Shown here: positions 43,043-51,454 of the stretch, piece after piece
Layout: the number at the start of each line of letters is the position of its first letter
Numbering within the stretch: position 1 is the first letter of the stretch
Origin: Planctomycetota bacterium
GTDB lineage: Bacteria > Planctomycetota > UBA1135 > GCA-002686595
Length of the DNA: 64,000 bases
Assembly (NCBI GenBank): GCA_016709875.1
Contig: JADJLZ010000011.1
Coordinates: 124,001-188,000, forward strand
Direction: 5' to 3'
Made by a program: the position numbers and the translations under genes
The notes under the pieces: model-generated
The model's database searches: none
What the model saw: only the letters and a program-made list of their open reading frames with translations
Told to the model about the DNA's origin: nothing

Positions 43043-43749
43043 CTTGCCGAGTCTCCCGTGCAGGGGAGCGTCACCGGCTGCAGCATCACGAGCTTGCGAC
43101 GCGGGTACTTCCCGACCGTCCCGTACATCTCGGACTGCTCGAGCACCATGTAGGAGAGGCCGTGCAGCTTGGATTCGAGCGCACAGGCGATCCCCGCGGG
43201 GCCCGCGCCGATGATCACGAGGTCGAAGACGTTCTCGGGCGCCGGGCCGAGCTCCTTCACGCGCCGCGCGACCTCGTCGGCGACGACGGTGCCGTGGCTG
43301 ATCGCCGTGCGGATCAGCGCCCAGCCCGTGATCTCGCCGGCGAGGAACACGCCCGGCGTCAGCGTCGACTCGAACTTGTCGGAGAGCGCCGGGATGTCGT
43401 CGCGCACGGCGATGTCGCCGAGCTCGACCGCGATCGCGCCTACCGGGCAGTCCTCGGCGCACTTGCCGTGGCCCACGCAGCGTGCTCCGTGCACGACCAT
43501 CGCCTGGCCGTTGACCATCTCCAGCACGCCGGACTCGGGGCAGGAGTCGACGCACGTGCCGCAGCCGATGCAGCGGGCGATGTCGATGTTGGGGTACTGC
43601 AGCCGCGCCTTGTGCGTCCCGACCGTCTTGGCGCGCGTGCGCTCGGCGATCATGGCCGTGTTCCGACCGCGCTCGGCCGTGCGCAGACGTAGATACACCA
43701 CGGCCAGGCCGAGGAGCATCACAGCGGCAATGAGGATGGACCAGCTCAC
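43039..43749 (-). CDS. Membrane-tethered 2[4Fe-4S] ferredoxin plus FAD-binding half of the oxidoreductase
   Basis: 236 residues from a GTG at 43749 with no clear ribosome site. One membrane helix (residues 4-20) is followed by two ferredoxin motifs: CIGCGTCVDSCP, and CVGHGKCAEDCP in which His replaces the second Cys. The FAD-binding loop LVIIGAGPAGIACALESK follows, then YPRRKLVMLQPVTLP, after which the frame runs into CTGDSAR and stops. The natural continuation (LHGRLGKMSYQKEELVELW) is in the next frame, so one base seems missing near the CCCC run at about 43061-43066. First gene of the electron-transfer operon; 382 bases without a gene lie upstream. Confidence 0.8.
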   Translation of the reverse strand: MSWSILIAAVMLLGLAVVYLRLRTAERGRNTAMIAERTRAKTVGTHKARLQYPNIDIARCIGCGTCVDSCPESGVLEMVNGQAMVVHGARCVGHGKCAEDCPVGAIAVELGDIAVRDDIPALSDKFESTLTPGVFLAGEITGWALIRTAISHGTVVADEVARRVKELGPAPENVFDLVIIGAGPAGIACALESKLHGLSYMVLEQSEMYGTVGKYPRRKLVMLQPVTLPCTGDSAR

Positions 43750-44131
43750 GAGGGGCTGTTGGGGAGGGGCGGGAAAGCCGGGGCGAGTGTCGGACGCCTG
43801 GGGAGAGGCTCCGAATTACTCTTTCGACAGCGGTCAGGCCCGCGCTGGAGAAGGAGGCGGAGCACCCGGCCATCTTGTTCCGTTCATCCAGGAAACGAAC
43901 GGGCAGTATGGCGTAGGTGCCCCGCCTCTTCTTTTGCTCGCTGGGCGTGAAGGGGCCTGTTCTTGCGGGAAAACAGGGGCCTCGCCAGGAATCGGCCGGG
44001 GCGCGGCGAGCGCGGAGCTCGGGGCGCGAGAGGACGTTCGAGGGGAGGAGTGGGGTGCGGGTCGAGTTGGGGGAGCAGCGCGCAGGCGAGCGAGGATCGG
44101 CCCCTTGCGGGCCGGATTCTTTTGCAACGTC
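43750..44131 (-). other. Gene-free stretch upstream of the electron-transfer operon
   Basis: 382 bases with no supported gene. It should carry the operon promoter. I see several GC-rich partial inverted repeats but no convincing -35/-10 pair, riboswitch or RNA gene. Confidence 0.4.
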
Positions 44132-44905
44132 CTACGTGCGGCGCACTCCCAGCCGGAATCCGAACACACAAGCGATGACGGTCCGGTCAGATGCCGAAGC
44201 CTGCGCAGCGCACACGGCAGATTCTTCCAGGCCGAGCGCGTCGGCGGTGTCCGTGGCCTCGAACCCGGCCTCGCACAGCGCGTCGCGCAGCTCGCGCGCC
44301 GACCACAGGCGCCAGCGATAGAGGAACGCGTCGCGGAACTCCTCGACGATCTCGCCCTGCTCCTCGACGCGGAAGGAGAGCGCGTTCAGCACGCGCGAGG
44401 CGAGCACGTCGACCTCGCGCTGCTCCCAGACGTAGTGCACGCACACGCCCGGCGCGATCCAGTGCCGCCGCTCGACGCCACCCGTGCGCCACGCGCCGGC
44501 GCCCGCGTAGGTGTCGCAGACGAACAGGCCGCCCTGGCACAGGCGCGCGTGCGCGTGGCGCAGGTAGGCGAGCAGTTCCTCGCGTGTCGCGAGCTCCCCG
44601 ATGGAGAAGTTGCCCACGAAGAGCACGTCGCAGGGGGCGTGGACGGCGCGCACGTCGGCGTGGACGAGTTCGACGCGCTCCGCGCCGGCGGCGCGCGCGA
44701 GGACCCCGGCGTCGTGGTCGACGGCGATCGCGGACGCGCGTGGGTCGCTGCGCACCCACTCGCGCGCAAGAGCAGCGGTGCCGCAGAAGTCCTCGCCCAA
44801 TACGAGCGGCGCCCCACGATGGAGGCGCCGCAGGAAGGGCACGACCAGCTCCGGCGCCTGCACGCAGCGCTCGTAGAGGTCGTGCTTGTCGTAGCGTGCG
44901 CCCAA
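44132..44905 (-). CDS. SAM-dependent methyltransferase
   Basis: 257 residues if it begins at the TTG at 44905 (LGARYDKHDLYERCVQ). An ATG at 44953 gives 273 residues but overlaps the upstream gene by 35 bases and adds only an Arg-rich stretch. LGEDFCGTAALAREWV is the SAM-binding loop, AIAVDHDAG the acidic residue after strand 2, and FVGNFSIGELATREELLAYLRHAHA the following region. Small-molecule class I methyltransferase; substrate unknown. It is the last gene after the HEAT-repeat protein. Confidence 0.7.
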   Translation of the reverse strand: MGARYDKHDLYERCVQAPELVVPFLRRLHRGAPLVLGEDFCGTAALAREWVRSDPRASAIAVDHDAGVLARAAGAERVELVHADVRAVHAPCDVLFVGNFSIGELATREELLAYLRHAHARLCQGGLFVCDTYAGAGAWRTGGVERRHWIAPGVCVHYVWEQREVDVLASRVLNALSFRVEEQGEIVEEFRDAFLYRWRLWSARELRDALCEAGFEATDTADALGLEESAVCAAQASASDRTVIACVFGFRLGVRRT

Positions 44906-44918
44906 GGCGCACGGGACT

Positions 44919-47876
44919 CTACGGCTTCTTCGGCTCCGGCGCATTGAGCGCATCGAGCGCCCTCTGCGCGGCCTCGCGGACGGTGGCGTCCTTGTCCTTC
45001 AGCAGCGCGATCAGCTTGGGCAGGTGCTCGACGGCCTTGAGCGTGGCCAGCGAACGCGCGGCGGCGGCGCGGGTCGTCGCGTCCTTGTCGGAGAGCATCG
45101 GCAAGAGATCGCCGATCGCCTGATCGCGCGCCGCCTCGCCGCCCTTGCGCTTCTCCCAACTCGCCTTCTCGTCCTGGTACTGGCGGATCTGCGCCAGGCC
45201 GTCGAAGCACTGCTTGCGGATCGCTTCGTTGCCTGTCGCGGCGATGGCCTTGAGCAGTGCGTCCGCGCCCGTGTCGTCCAGGCGGCGCGTCAGGATCGAG
45301 ACGGCGGTGGAACGGACGTCGTCCATGCTCCCGGGCACGGTGTCGGTCGTGATGTAGCCGCGCACGAGCTCCACGCTCTCCTCCACGGGGAAGGCGTCCA
45401 TCCCCGCGAGCAGGCTGCGCGCCAGCGCCGGGTTCCCGTTCTCGCTGCGCCAGATCTGCAGCACGCGCGCATCCAGGCGCGGGTCCATCCAGGACAGGAT
45501 CGCGCCGTCCTCGCGCTTCTGCGATTCGGACAGTCGGTTCCAGCGCTCGACGCACGCGGCGGTGGTCGCCGCGTCGAGGACCTCGTGCGTGATCCGCAAC
45601 GCCCCGGCGGCCAGCCGCAGTGCGAGGACGTCCAGGAGGTCGCGCTCGACGAGCACTTTGGGAGCGAAGCCCGCGAGGGCCGCGGGCGGCCAGTTGCGCG
45701 CGTTGAAGGAAACGGTTAGGAAGCCCCACAACGCGATCGGATCGTTGTCGTCGGGATCGATCTCCGCCGGAGTGATCCCGCGCAGCAACTCGAGGAAGGC
45801 CTGCGCGTCGGAGGCTTCTGCCTTGGAGCAGGAGACCACCAGCGCGCGCACACGGGTCAGGGTCGGTTGCCGCGCGTCCCGAGCGAGTGCCAGGAAGGCC
45901 TTGGCGTCGATGTCGCCGCTCGTGATCGCCTGCTGGATCTGGCCTTGCGCCCAGAGCGACTTGCCCGCGTCGGGGTCGGTGCAGACGTAGGCGAAGAGCT
46001 CAGCCACGGCCGCGGGTTCGAGCACGCGGAAGACGGGGACCTCACGCGAATTGTTGGAGCGCCACTGGATCTCGCCGTACAGCCTGGGACCGAGCTCGCG
46101 CGCGCGCGACCCGTGCAGGCAGGCCTCGAGCGCGACGCGCGCCCCTTCCGGGCTCATGAAGGCACCCCGCAGCAGCATGCGCCAGGGATCCAGCTCCTTG
46201 AACTCCACGTTGGAGTTCGCGAGCAGCTTGCCGAGGGCCGGCAGGTAGAACTGGAACTCGGAGTCCGTGCCTTGATTGGAGCTCGGGCAGCGCCGCGCCA
46301 TCGCCTGCGCGACCTGGTCGAGCACCTTGACGTCCACATCGTCCGCGAGCGCCTCGAACACGCGCGCCTGCAGCGCGGGATCGAAGGTCCAGCCGTACAC
46401 CGCTGCGGCGCGCACCGCGGGGTTCGGATCGGCGAGCAGCGCCTCGAGCACCGCGCCCGGGGGCGTTTCGATCGAGCCTGCCAGCGCCGCGACGAGGGCC
46501 GTGCGCACGCTCGCTTCCGGATCGTGCGCGAGCTTCACCAGCGCGGCCTCGATCTCGGGCGTGCGCTCGACCTCGTACCAGCGCAGATCCCGCGGGTCGT
46601 TGGCCTGGTCCGTGGGGTAGTGGAAGGCCGCGGCCCTGTGCCGGACGAGCGCCTTGGCGGCGAAGACTCGCACGTTCGCATCCGGGTGTTGCGCGGCGCG
46701 CAGTGTGGCGGGACCCACGTCGTAGTGCTGCAGCGCTCGCGCGCAGTTCCGACGCATCTCGGGGTCGGGGCACTCCAGGAAGGCCTCGTACAGCGCTCGC
46801 TTCTCGGGCGGCGTGCGCACGGCGTCTAGCATCCCGCCGAGCGCGGTCAGGATCAGCGGATCGGAGGTCTGCACCTGGGCGAGCAGGTAGCGCTGGATCG
46901 CGGGAGTGATCACGCCTACTCCGACGAGCGGCTTGAGCAACTCGAAGTAGGGCTGCGCGGTCAACGGCTGGGCAGCGAGCGCGTCGATCACCTGCAGCGT
47001 CAGGGGATCATCGAAGCGCGGCGGGGTGTAGGGATCGGCCGACGCAACCCAGGAGGAGTGCGTCACACCGGCGAGGTTCAGCGCGCGGATCGCGCGCAGC
47101 GTCCACACGGGCCCGCGTTTGCCAATCGTCGAGAGGATCAGCGATTCGCCTGCCGCGCGATCGATTCCCAGCAGAATCGCCAGCGGGTCCGCGAAACCGG
47201 TCAGACGCTCCGGCTTCTCCTCGGGTCCTTCGAGCAGCAACTTCTGGAGCGCCGGCACGCAACGCGTTCCAAAGTCACGCAGGGAAGCCGGGTCGCCCCA
47301 GGAGATCGCGGCACGCACGGCCTGTTCGATGGCGTCGCCCTCGGCCTGGGCGGGCGCGCTCAGCGGGAAGCGCTTGTGCAACTCGACCATGCTCGGGAGA
47401 GCGTCGATCTGGTTGACAACATCGGCGAGCTTGCCGTCGGACAGGACCATGACGAACGCGTTGTAAGGCGCGGAGTTGTACTCCTCGTGCATGACGAACG
47501 GGTGCCAAGCGGCGAACACGGCCTGGTCGTGTCGCCCCAGCTTCTCGAGCCACTCCGCCCGTGTCGTAGAGATCTCAGCCGCGAGTTCAGCCTTTCCCGG
47601 ATAGTCGAACCACCAGTCGGCGAGCGCCCGGAGTGTGTCGAGCTCGACGAGCTGCTCGGAGAAGTCGCGCTTGAGCTCGGTGCGGGTGCGAAGATCCTCG
47701 AGCTGGCGGCGGAGATCGCCGGCGTACCGGCTGGAGGAGTCCTTGGCGGGCTCCTTGCGGTCCCCGGCGAGCATCTTCCCCAGCCACATCAGCGGCTCGG
47801 ACGTCTGCGGCGCGGCGGTCTGGAAGCTCGCGAGCGCGAGCAGCAACTTGGAAGCGGTGATCAGCAGCATGTTCAT
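44919..47876 (-). CDS. Secreted HEAT-repeat protein
   Basis: 985 residues. The N-terminus (LLITASKLLLALASFQTAAPQ) looks like a signal peptide. The rest is alpha-helical repeats typical of HEAT/PBS-lyase units, clearest at DPDPEMRRNCARAL-like, HPDANVRVFAAKAL, DPEASVRTALVAAL, DPNPAVRAAAVYG and, at the end, SDKDATTRAAAARSLATL and KDKDATVREAAQRALDAL. Such proteins are scaffolds; no enzyme motif is seen. GAGGGAC precedes the ATG. The 102 bases upstream contain TGTCA direct repeats at 11-bp spacing, suggesting control by the PhoB-like regulator encoded just upstream. Confidence 0.78.
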   Translation of the reverse strand: MNMLLITASKLLLALASFQTAAPQTSEPLMWLGKMLAGDRKEPAKDSSSRYAGDLRRQLEDLRTRTELKRDFSEQLVELDTLRALADWWFDYPGKAELAAEISTTRAEWLEKLGRHDQAVFAAWHPFVMHEEYNSAPYNAFVMVLSDGKLADVVNQIDALPSMVELHKRFPLSAPAQAEGDAIEQAVRAAISWGDPASLRDFGTRCVPALQKLLLEGPEEKPERLTGFADPLAILLGIDRAAGESLILSTIGKRGPVWTLRAIRALNLAGVTHSSWVASADPYTPPRFDDPLTLQVIDALAAQPLTAQPYFELLKPLVGVGVITPAIQRYLLAQVQTSDPLILTALGGMLDAVRTPPEKRALYEAFLECPDPEMRRNCARALQHYDVGPATLRAAQHPDANVRVFAAKALVRHRAAAFHYPTDQANDPRDLRWYEVERTPEIEAALVKLAHDPEASVRTALVAALAGSIETPPGAVLEALLADPNPAVRAAAVYGWTFDPALQARVFEALADDVDVKVLDQVAQAMARRCPSSNQGTDSEFQFYLPALGKLLANSNVEFKELDPWRMLLRGAFMSPEGARVALEACLHGSRARELGPRLYGEIQWRSNNSREVPVFRVLEPAAVAELFAYVCTDPDAGKSLWAQGQIQQAITSGDIDAKAFLALARDARQPTLTRVRALVVSCSKAEASDAQAFLELLRGITPAEIDPDDNDPIALWGFLTVSFNARNWPPAALAGFAPKVLVERDLLDVLALRLAAGALRITHEVLDAATTAACVERWNRLSESQKREDGAILSWMDPRLDARVLQIWRSENGNPALARSLLAGMDAFPVEESVELVRGYITTDTVPGSMDDVRSTAVSILTRRLDDTGADALLKAIAATGNEAIRKQCFDGLAQIRQYQDEKASWEKRKGGEAARDQAIGDLLPMLSDKDATTRAAAARSLATLKAVEHLPKLIALLKDKDATVREAAQRALDALNAPEPKKP

Positions 47877-47943
47877 GTCCCTCGGGCGCTTGGATGGTGC
47901 GCCCCTTCTTTCGTCGCATTGGACGTCCGCACAGGCGCGAGCT

Positions 47944-47985
47944 TGTCACGCCGCGCGCGGCGGGGTGTCAACGCGCTGTCAACGC
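47944..47985 (-). promoter_or_regulatory. PhoB-type direct repeats upstream of the HEAT-repeat gene
   Basis: TGTCAACGC starts at 47966 and 47977 (plus strand), exactly 11 bases apart; a third TGTCAC starts at 47944, two turns away. OmpR/PhoB-family regulators bind such repeats. On the minus strand each copy also reads TTGACA, a -35 consensus, so a promoter element is an alternative. Confidence 0.45.
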
Positions 47986-48692
47986 ACGCTCTCGCCCTTG
48001 CGCGAGAAGCGGTAGCCGACGCCGTGCACGGTCTGGATGTGGCGCGGGGCCTCGGGATCGGCCTCGATCTTCTTGCGCAGCTTGAGCACGTGCATGTCGA
48101 CCGTGCGCGGCGTGGGATCCTCTTCGCGGCCCCAGACCTGGTCGAGGATCGTCGAGCGCTCGAGCGTCTTGCCCTCGTTCGAGAGGAAGAAGCGCAAGAG
48201 CTCGAGCTCACGGCGCGAGAGGCCGTGGCGCACGCCGGCGCACTCGAGCGAGTAGGCGGCGAAATCGACGATCACCTCGCCGAAGCGCAGCTTGCCGCCC
48301 TCGAGCGCCATGCCGGGCGTCTCGCCGTCGGCGCGGCGCAGGAGCGCGCGGATGCGCATCAGGAGCTCGCGCATCGAGAAGGGCTTGACCACGTAGTCGT
48401 CGGCGCCGAACTCGAAGCCCTGCACGCGGTCCCACTCCTCGCCGCGCGCGGAGAGGATGATCACGGCCGAGCTCAAGCGGTCCTCGCGCATCGCGCGCAG
48501 GACGGAGAACCCGTCGCGTTTCGGCAACATCAGGTCGAGCAGCACGACCTCGGGCGCGTCGGAGAGCGCGTGTTTCAGGCCTTCTTCGCCGTCGGCGGCC
48601 TCCGAGACCTCGAAACCCTCGTCGCGCAGCGCGTCGCACAGAGCGAGGCGCAGCGGCTCCTCGTCCTCGATCACGAGGATGCGCGTGCTCAT
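47979..48692 (-). CDS. OmpR/PhoB-family response regulator
   Basis: 237 residues. Receiver domain with ILVIEDEEP, phospho-acceptor Asp53 in LLDLMLPKRDG, and VVKPFSMREL. A C-terminal winged helix (about 135-232) includes LSRRELELLRFFLSNEGKTLERSTILDQVWG and TVDMHVLKLRKKIE...IQTVHGVGYRF. Its ATG overlaps the stop of the histidine kinase gene, which comes first (ATGA). TGTCA direct repeats with 11-bp spacing lie before the kinase gene and before the next gene, as expected for autoregulation. Whether it senses phosphate is not shown. Confidence 0.93.
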   Translation of the reverse strand: MSTRILVIEDEEPLRLALCDALRDEGFEVSEAADGEEGLKHALSDAPEVVLLDLMLPKRDGFSVLRAMREDRLSSAVIILSARGEEWDRVQGFEFGADDYVVKPFSMRELLMRIRALLRRADGETPGMALEGGKLRFGEVIVDFAAYSLECAGVRHGLSRRELELLRFFLSNEGKTLERSTILDQVWGREEDPTPRTVDMHVLKLRKKIEADPEAPRHIQTVHGVGYRFSRKGESVR

Positions 48693-50581
48693 GTGCTGGA
48701 CTCCTCCGTGAGCGGGATACGCATCCGGAAGACGATGCCAGGACCGCTCGCGGGATCCAAGGCCTTCACGCTGCCGCCGTGTTCGCGCGCGATCGCGCGC
48801 ACGATCGAGAGCCCCAGGCCGGTGCCGGGCGCGTCGTGGCCGCCCAGGCGCGCAAAGGCCTCGAAGACGTGCTCGCGCTCGTGGGCGGGAATTCCGCGGC
48901 CGTGGTCGCGGACGGAGAGCACGAGCTCGGAGCCCTCGCGCGCGGCGGCGAGCTCGACCTGCGTGCCGCCGGAGTGCTTGCGCGCGTTGTCGAGCAGGTT
49001 CAAGAGCGCGCGCCGCAGCGCTTCGGGATCGATCTCGGCCTCGGCGGCGGTGGGGGAGCACTCGATCGCGAGCTCCAGCGCGTGCTCGCGCGCCCACTCG
49101 GAGAGCTCTCCGCAGGTGCGCTCGAGCCAGGGATCGACGCGCAGCGCCTCGCGCCGGACCTCGACGGGCTTGCCGCGCTCCAGACGCGAGAAGTCGAGCA
49201 CGTCGTCCACGAGACGGCGCAGACGCAGCGCCTCGCGCCGGATGAGCGTGTGGTAGCGCGACTTGTCGGCCTCGCTCTTCACGCGTCCGGCCTCGAGGTT
49301 CTCCGAGAGCAGGAGGATGGAAGCCAGCGGCGTGCGCAGCTCGTGGCTGACGTTGGCGACGAAGTCGGTCTTGAGCGTGGCGAGCGTGCGCTCGCGGCGC
49401 AGCGCGCGGAAAGTCGCGAAACCCGCGGCGGCCGAGAGCAGCGCCAGCACGAGCATCGCAGCGCGCAGGGCCTTCTGTTTCGTCGCCGAGCGCGCGATCC
49501 AGCCCTCGGGGTCCTCGTGCTTCACCGTGAACCCGAAATCCCCGTCGAGCGAGTCGTGCTCGCGCACCGCCTGCGCCTTCGACGCCGGCGGGTCGACGTC
49601 CACGACGAAGCCCACGGGGAGGAACCGTGAGCCCTCGATGGCGCGGCGCAGCGCCTCGCGCGCCCAGACCACGCTCGAGAAGTGCCCCTGGAAGAACCCG
49701 CTGTCGCTGAGCTTCCACACGAAGAATTGCGATCCCGTGCGACGCACGGAGGGCGGCTCCCCCAGAGCAGCCGGCAGGTCTCCGAGCTTCGCATGCAGGG
49801 ATTCGCCGGCGCGCACGAGCTCGAAATCCGAGGGGATGCACTCCGGGCAGACTTCGGTCAGCAGCGTGCGCAGCGCTTGCACGGATCCATCCTCCTGCGT
49901 CGGACTGGCAGGCGCAGGCGGAGTCCATGCGATTCGACCGGCTTGCACGAGTTGGCGCAGTTCCGTGCACTCGGTCCGACGCTCCGCGGCAGGGAGCGAC
50001 TGCAGGCATGCGGCCGCGAGGAGCAAGCGGTAGGAGACGGTCCCCTTGCGTTCCGTTCCGTCCAGTTCCTGGCACGCGAGCCTGTACTGCTCGCGCGCGA
50101 CCTCACCCTGCGAGGCCTTGAGCGCGAGTTGGACGGCACGCAGTCGGGCCTCGGCCCTGCGTGCACGATCCGTGGTCTTCGCCAGGGCTTCGAGGACGAG
50201 GTCGAGTGCATTGGAGGCGTCGTCGTGCGTGAGTTCGACCAGCTCGGACTGGGAGAGGAGCGCGTCGAAGACCTCGTGGCCCGGTCCGGGTTCGAGCACG
50301 AGCTCGTGTCCTTCGACGAACGGCAGCTTGCCATCCGTCCACTCGATCAGCGGCGCGCCGGATTCCTCGACGCTCCTGGCCAGCACACGCCCTGCGTCCC
50401 ATTGGGCCTTGACGGCCTCGGCGACGCGCGCAGCGGTCGAGACGAGCTCCGCGCGGCCCGCGCTCTCGGGGTCGCCGTTGCTGGCGAAGGCCGCCAGCAC
50501 GAGCACGAGCGCGGAGCCCAGGCCGAAAGCCAGGAACAGCCGCTCGCGCAGGACGCCCGGGCTCGATCGGGGGGTGGTCAT
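48689..50581 (-). CDS. Sensor histidine kinase with large periplasmic domain
   Basis: 630 residues. The first membrane helix is at about 15-33 and the second at about 370-390, leaving a periplasmic sensor domain of about 330 residues with Cys-containing helices (VCPECIPSDF). The cytoplasmic part has HisKA (DFVANVSHELRTPLASI), then HATPase_c with LLNLLDNARKHSGG, DHGRGIP and GTGLGLSIV. The domain order matches membrane kinases of the PhoR class, although those often have a PAS domain that I do not see. It is coupled to the response regulator by ATGA. Confidence 0.9.
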   Translation of the reverse strand: MTTPRSSPGVLRERLFLAFGLGSALVLVLAAFASNGDPESAGRAELVSTAARVAEAVKAQWDAGRVLARSVEESGAPLIEWTDGKLPFVEGHELVLEPGPGHEVFDALLSQSELVELTHDDASNALDLVLEALAKTTDRARRAEARLRAVQLALKASQGEVAREQYRLACQELDGTERKGTVSYRLLLAAACLQSLPAAERRTECTELRQLVQAGRIAWTPPAPASPTQEDGSVQALRTLLTEVCPECIPSDFELVRAGESLHAKLGDLPAALGEPPSVRRTGSQFFVWKLSDSGFFQGHFSSVVWAREALRRAIEGSRFLPVGFVVDVDPPASKAQAVREHDSLDGDFGFTVKHEDPEGWIARSATKQKALRAAMLVLALLSAAAGFATFRALRRERTLATLKTDFVANVSHELRTPLASILLLSENLEAGRVKSEADKSRYHTLIRREALRLRRLVDDVLDFSRLERGKPVEVRREALRVDPWLERTCGELSEWAREHALELAIECSPTAAEAEIDPEALRRALLNLLDNARKHSGGTQVELAAAREGSELVLSVRDHGRGIPAHEREHVFEAFARLGGHDAPGTGLGLSIVRAIAREHGGSVKALDPASGPGIVFRMRIPLTEESST

Positions 50582-50620
50582 GGGAAGCGCTTCGACGCTA
50601 TCCGCGCCGCGATCCTCCCG

Positions 50621-50640
50621 TGTCAACGGCTTGTCACCAC
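50621..50640 (-). promoter_or_regulatory. PhoB-type direct repeat upstream of the histidine kinase gene
   Basis: TGTCAACGG at 50621 and TGTCACCAC at 50632, 11 bases apart. Read on the minus strand, TTGACA at 50626-50621 is followed after 17 bases by GGATAG, so the site could also form part of a -35/-10 promoter for the kinase-regulator operon. Confidence 0.45.
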
Positions 50641-50656
50641 TCGTGCGGCGCCGCGC

Positions 50657-51409
50657 TCAACGCCGCAGCGTGCGCGCGACGTAGCCCTCGACCGCCGCGA
50701 GCACCTCGGGCGAACTCCAGGCCTCGCGCACCTCATGCGCCGCGCGCGGGCCATCGCGCTCGAGCCGCTCGAGCGCTGCTGCCCGGCGCAGGCGCTTGCT
50801 GATGCCATAGGAGCTGGCCGGGATGGCGGCGAGCTCGCGTGCTTGTGCGAGCGCGCGCGGGAGGAGCTCGGCGGGCTCGACGAGCTCGTGCACGATGCCG
50901 GCGGCGAGCGCCTCTTCGGCGTTCCAGGTGCGGCCGGTGTACAGCGCGGGGCCGAGCACGGCGGGCGGGAAGAGCTCGTGTGCGATCTCGACCGCGGCTT
51001 GGGGGAAAGGCACGCCGACCTTGAGTTCGGGCACGCCGATCGTCGCGGGGCCGCGCGCGAGCAAGCGCAGATCGCAGGCGCCCGCGAGCAGCGCGCCGCC
51101 GGCGATCGCGTGGCCGTTGATCGCAGCGACGAGCGGTTTGTCGCAACGGAAGAGCACGAGCAGTGCGGCATCGAGCGCGGGCAGGAACTCGTCCACGTAG
51201 GCTGCGCCGCCGGCGAGCAGGCGCTTCAGGTCCACGCCGGCGCTGAAGATCGCGCCGCGACCCGTGAGCACGATCGCGCGTGCGGGCGAGTCCTCCTCGG
51301 CCGCGACCGCGCGCTCGAGCGACTCGCAGAACTCCAGGTCCAGGGCGCTGGCCTTTCCGTGACAGAGCGTGAGCACGGCGACGTCGCCGTCCTGGGTGCG
51401 TTCGATCAT
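50657..51409 (-). CDS. Enoyl-CoA hydratase/isomerase family protein
   Basis: 250 residues, typical crotonase-fold length. The oxyanion-hole segments are IFSAGVDLKRL and INGHAIAGGALLAGACDLRLL; IGVPELKVGVPFP holds a Glu at the position of one of the two catalytic acids. A C-terminal helical region follows. It could hydrate crotonyl-CoA, the step missing from the operon at 15.9-24.9 kb, but isomerase and other activities share the fold. It is divergent from the methyltransferase at 51455, with only 45 bases between the starts. Confidence 0.85.
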   Translation of the reverse strand: MIERTQDGDVAVLTLCHGKASALDLEFCESLERAVAAEEDSPARAIVLTGRGAIFSAGVDLKRLLAGGAAYVDEFLPALDAALLVLFRCDKPLVAAINGHAIAGGALLAGACDLRLLARGPATIGVPELKVGVPFPQAAVEIAHELFPPAVLGPALYTGRTWNAEEALAAGIVHELVEPAELLPRALAQARELAAIPASSYGISKRLRRAAALERLERDGPRAAHEVREAWSSPEVLAAVEGYVARTLRR

Positions 51410-51454
51410 GCGCTCAGTGTACGGCGCGCGCGGCCGGCGCGTATGCTGGACGGA

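Noticed and set aside
44097..44130. A hairpin followed by TTCTTTT on the plus strand, looking like a terminator
   Set aside because: No plus-strand gene precedes it; for the minus-strand methyltransferase the T tract is on the wrong side.
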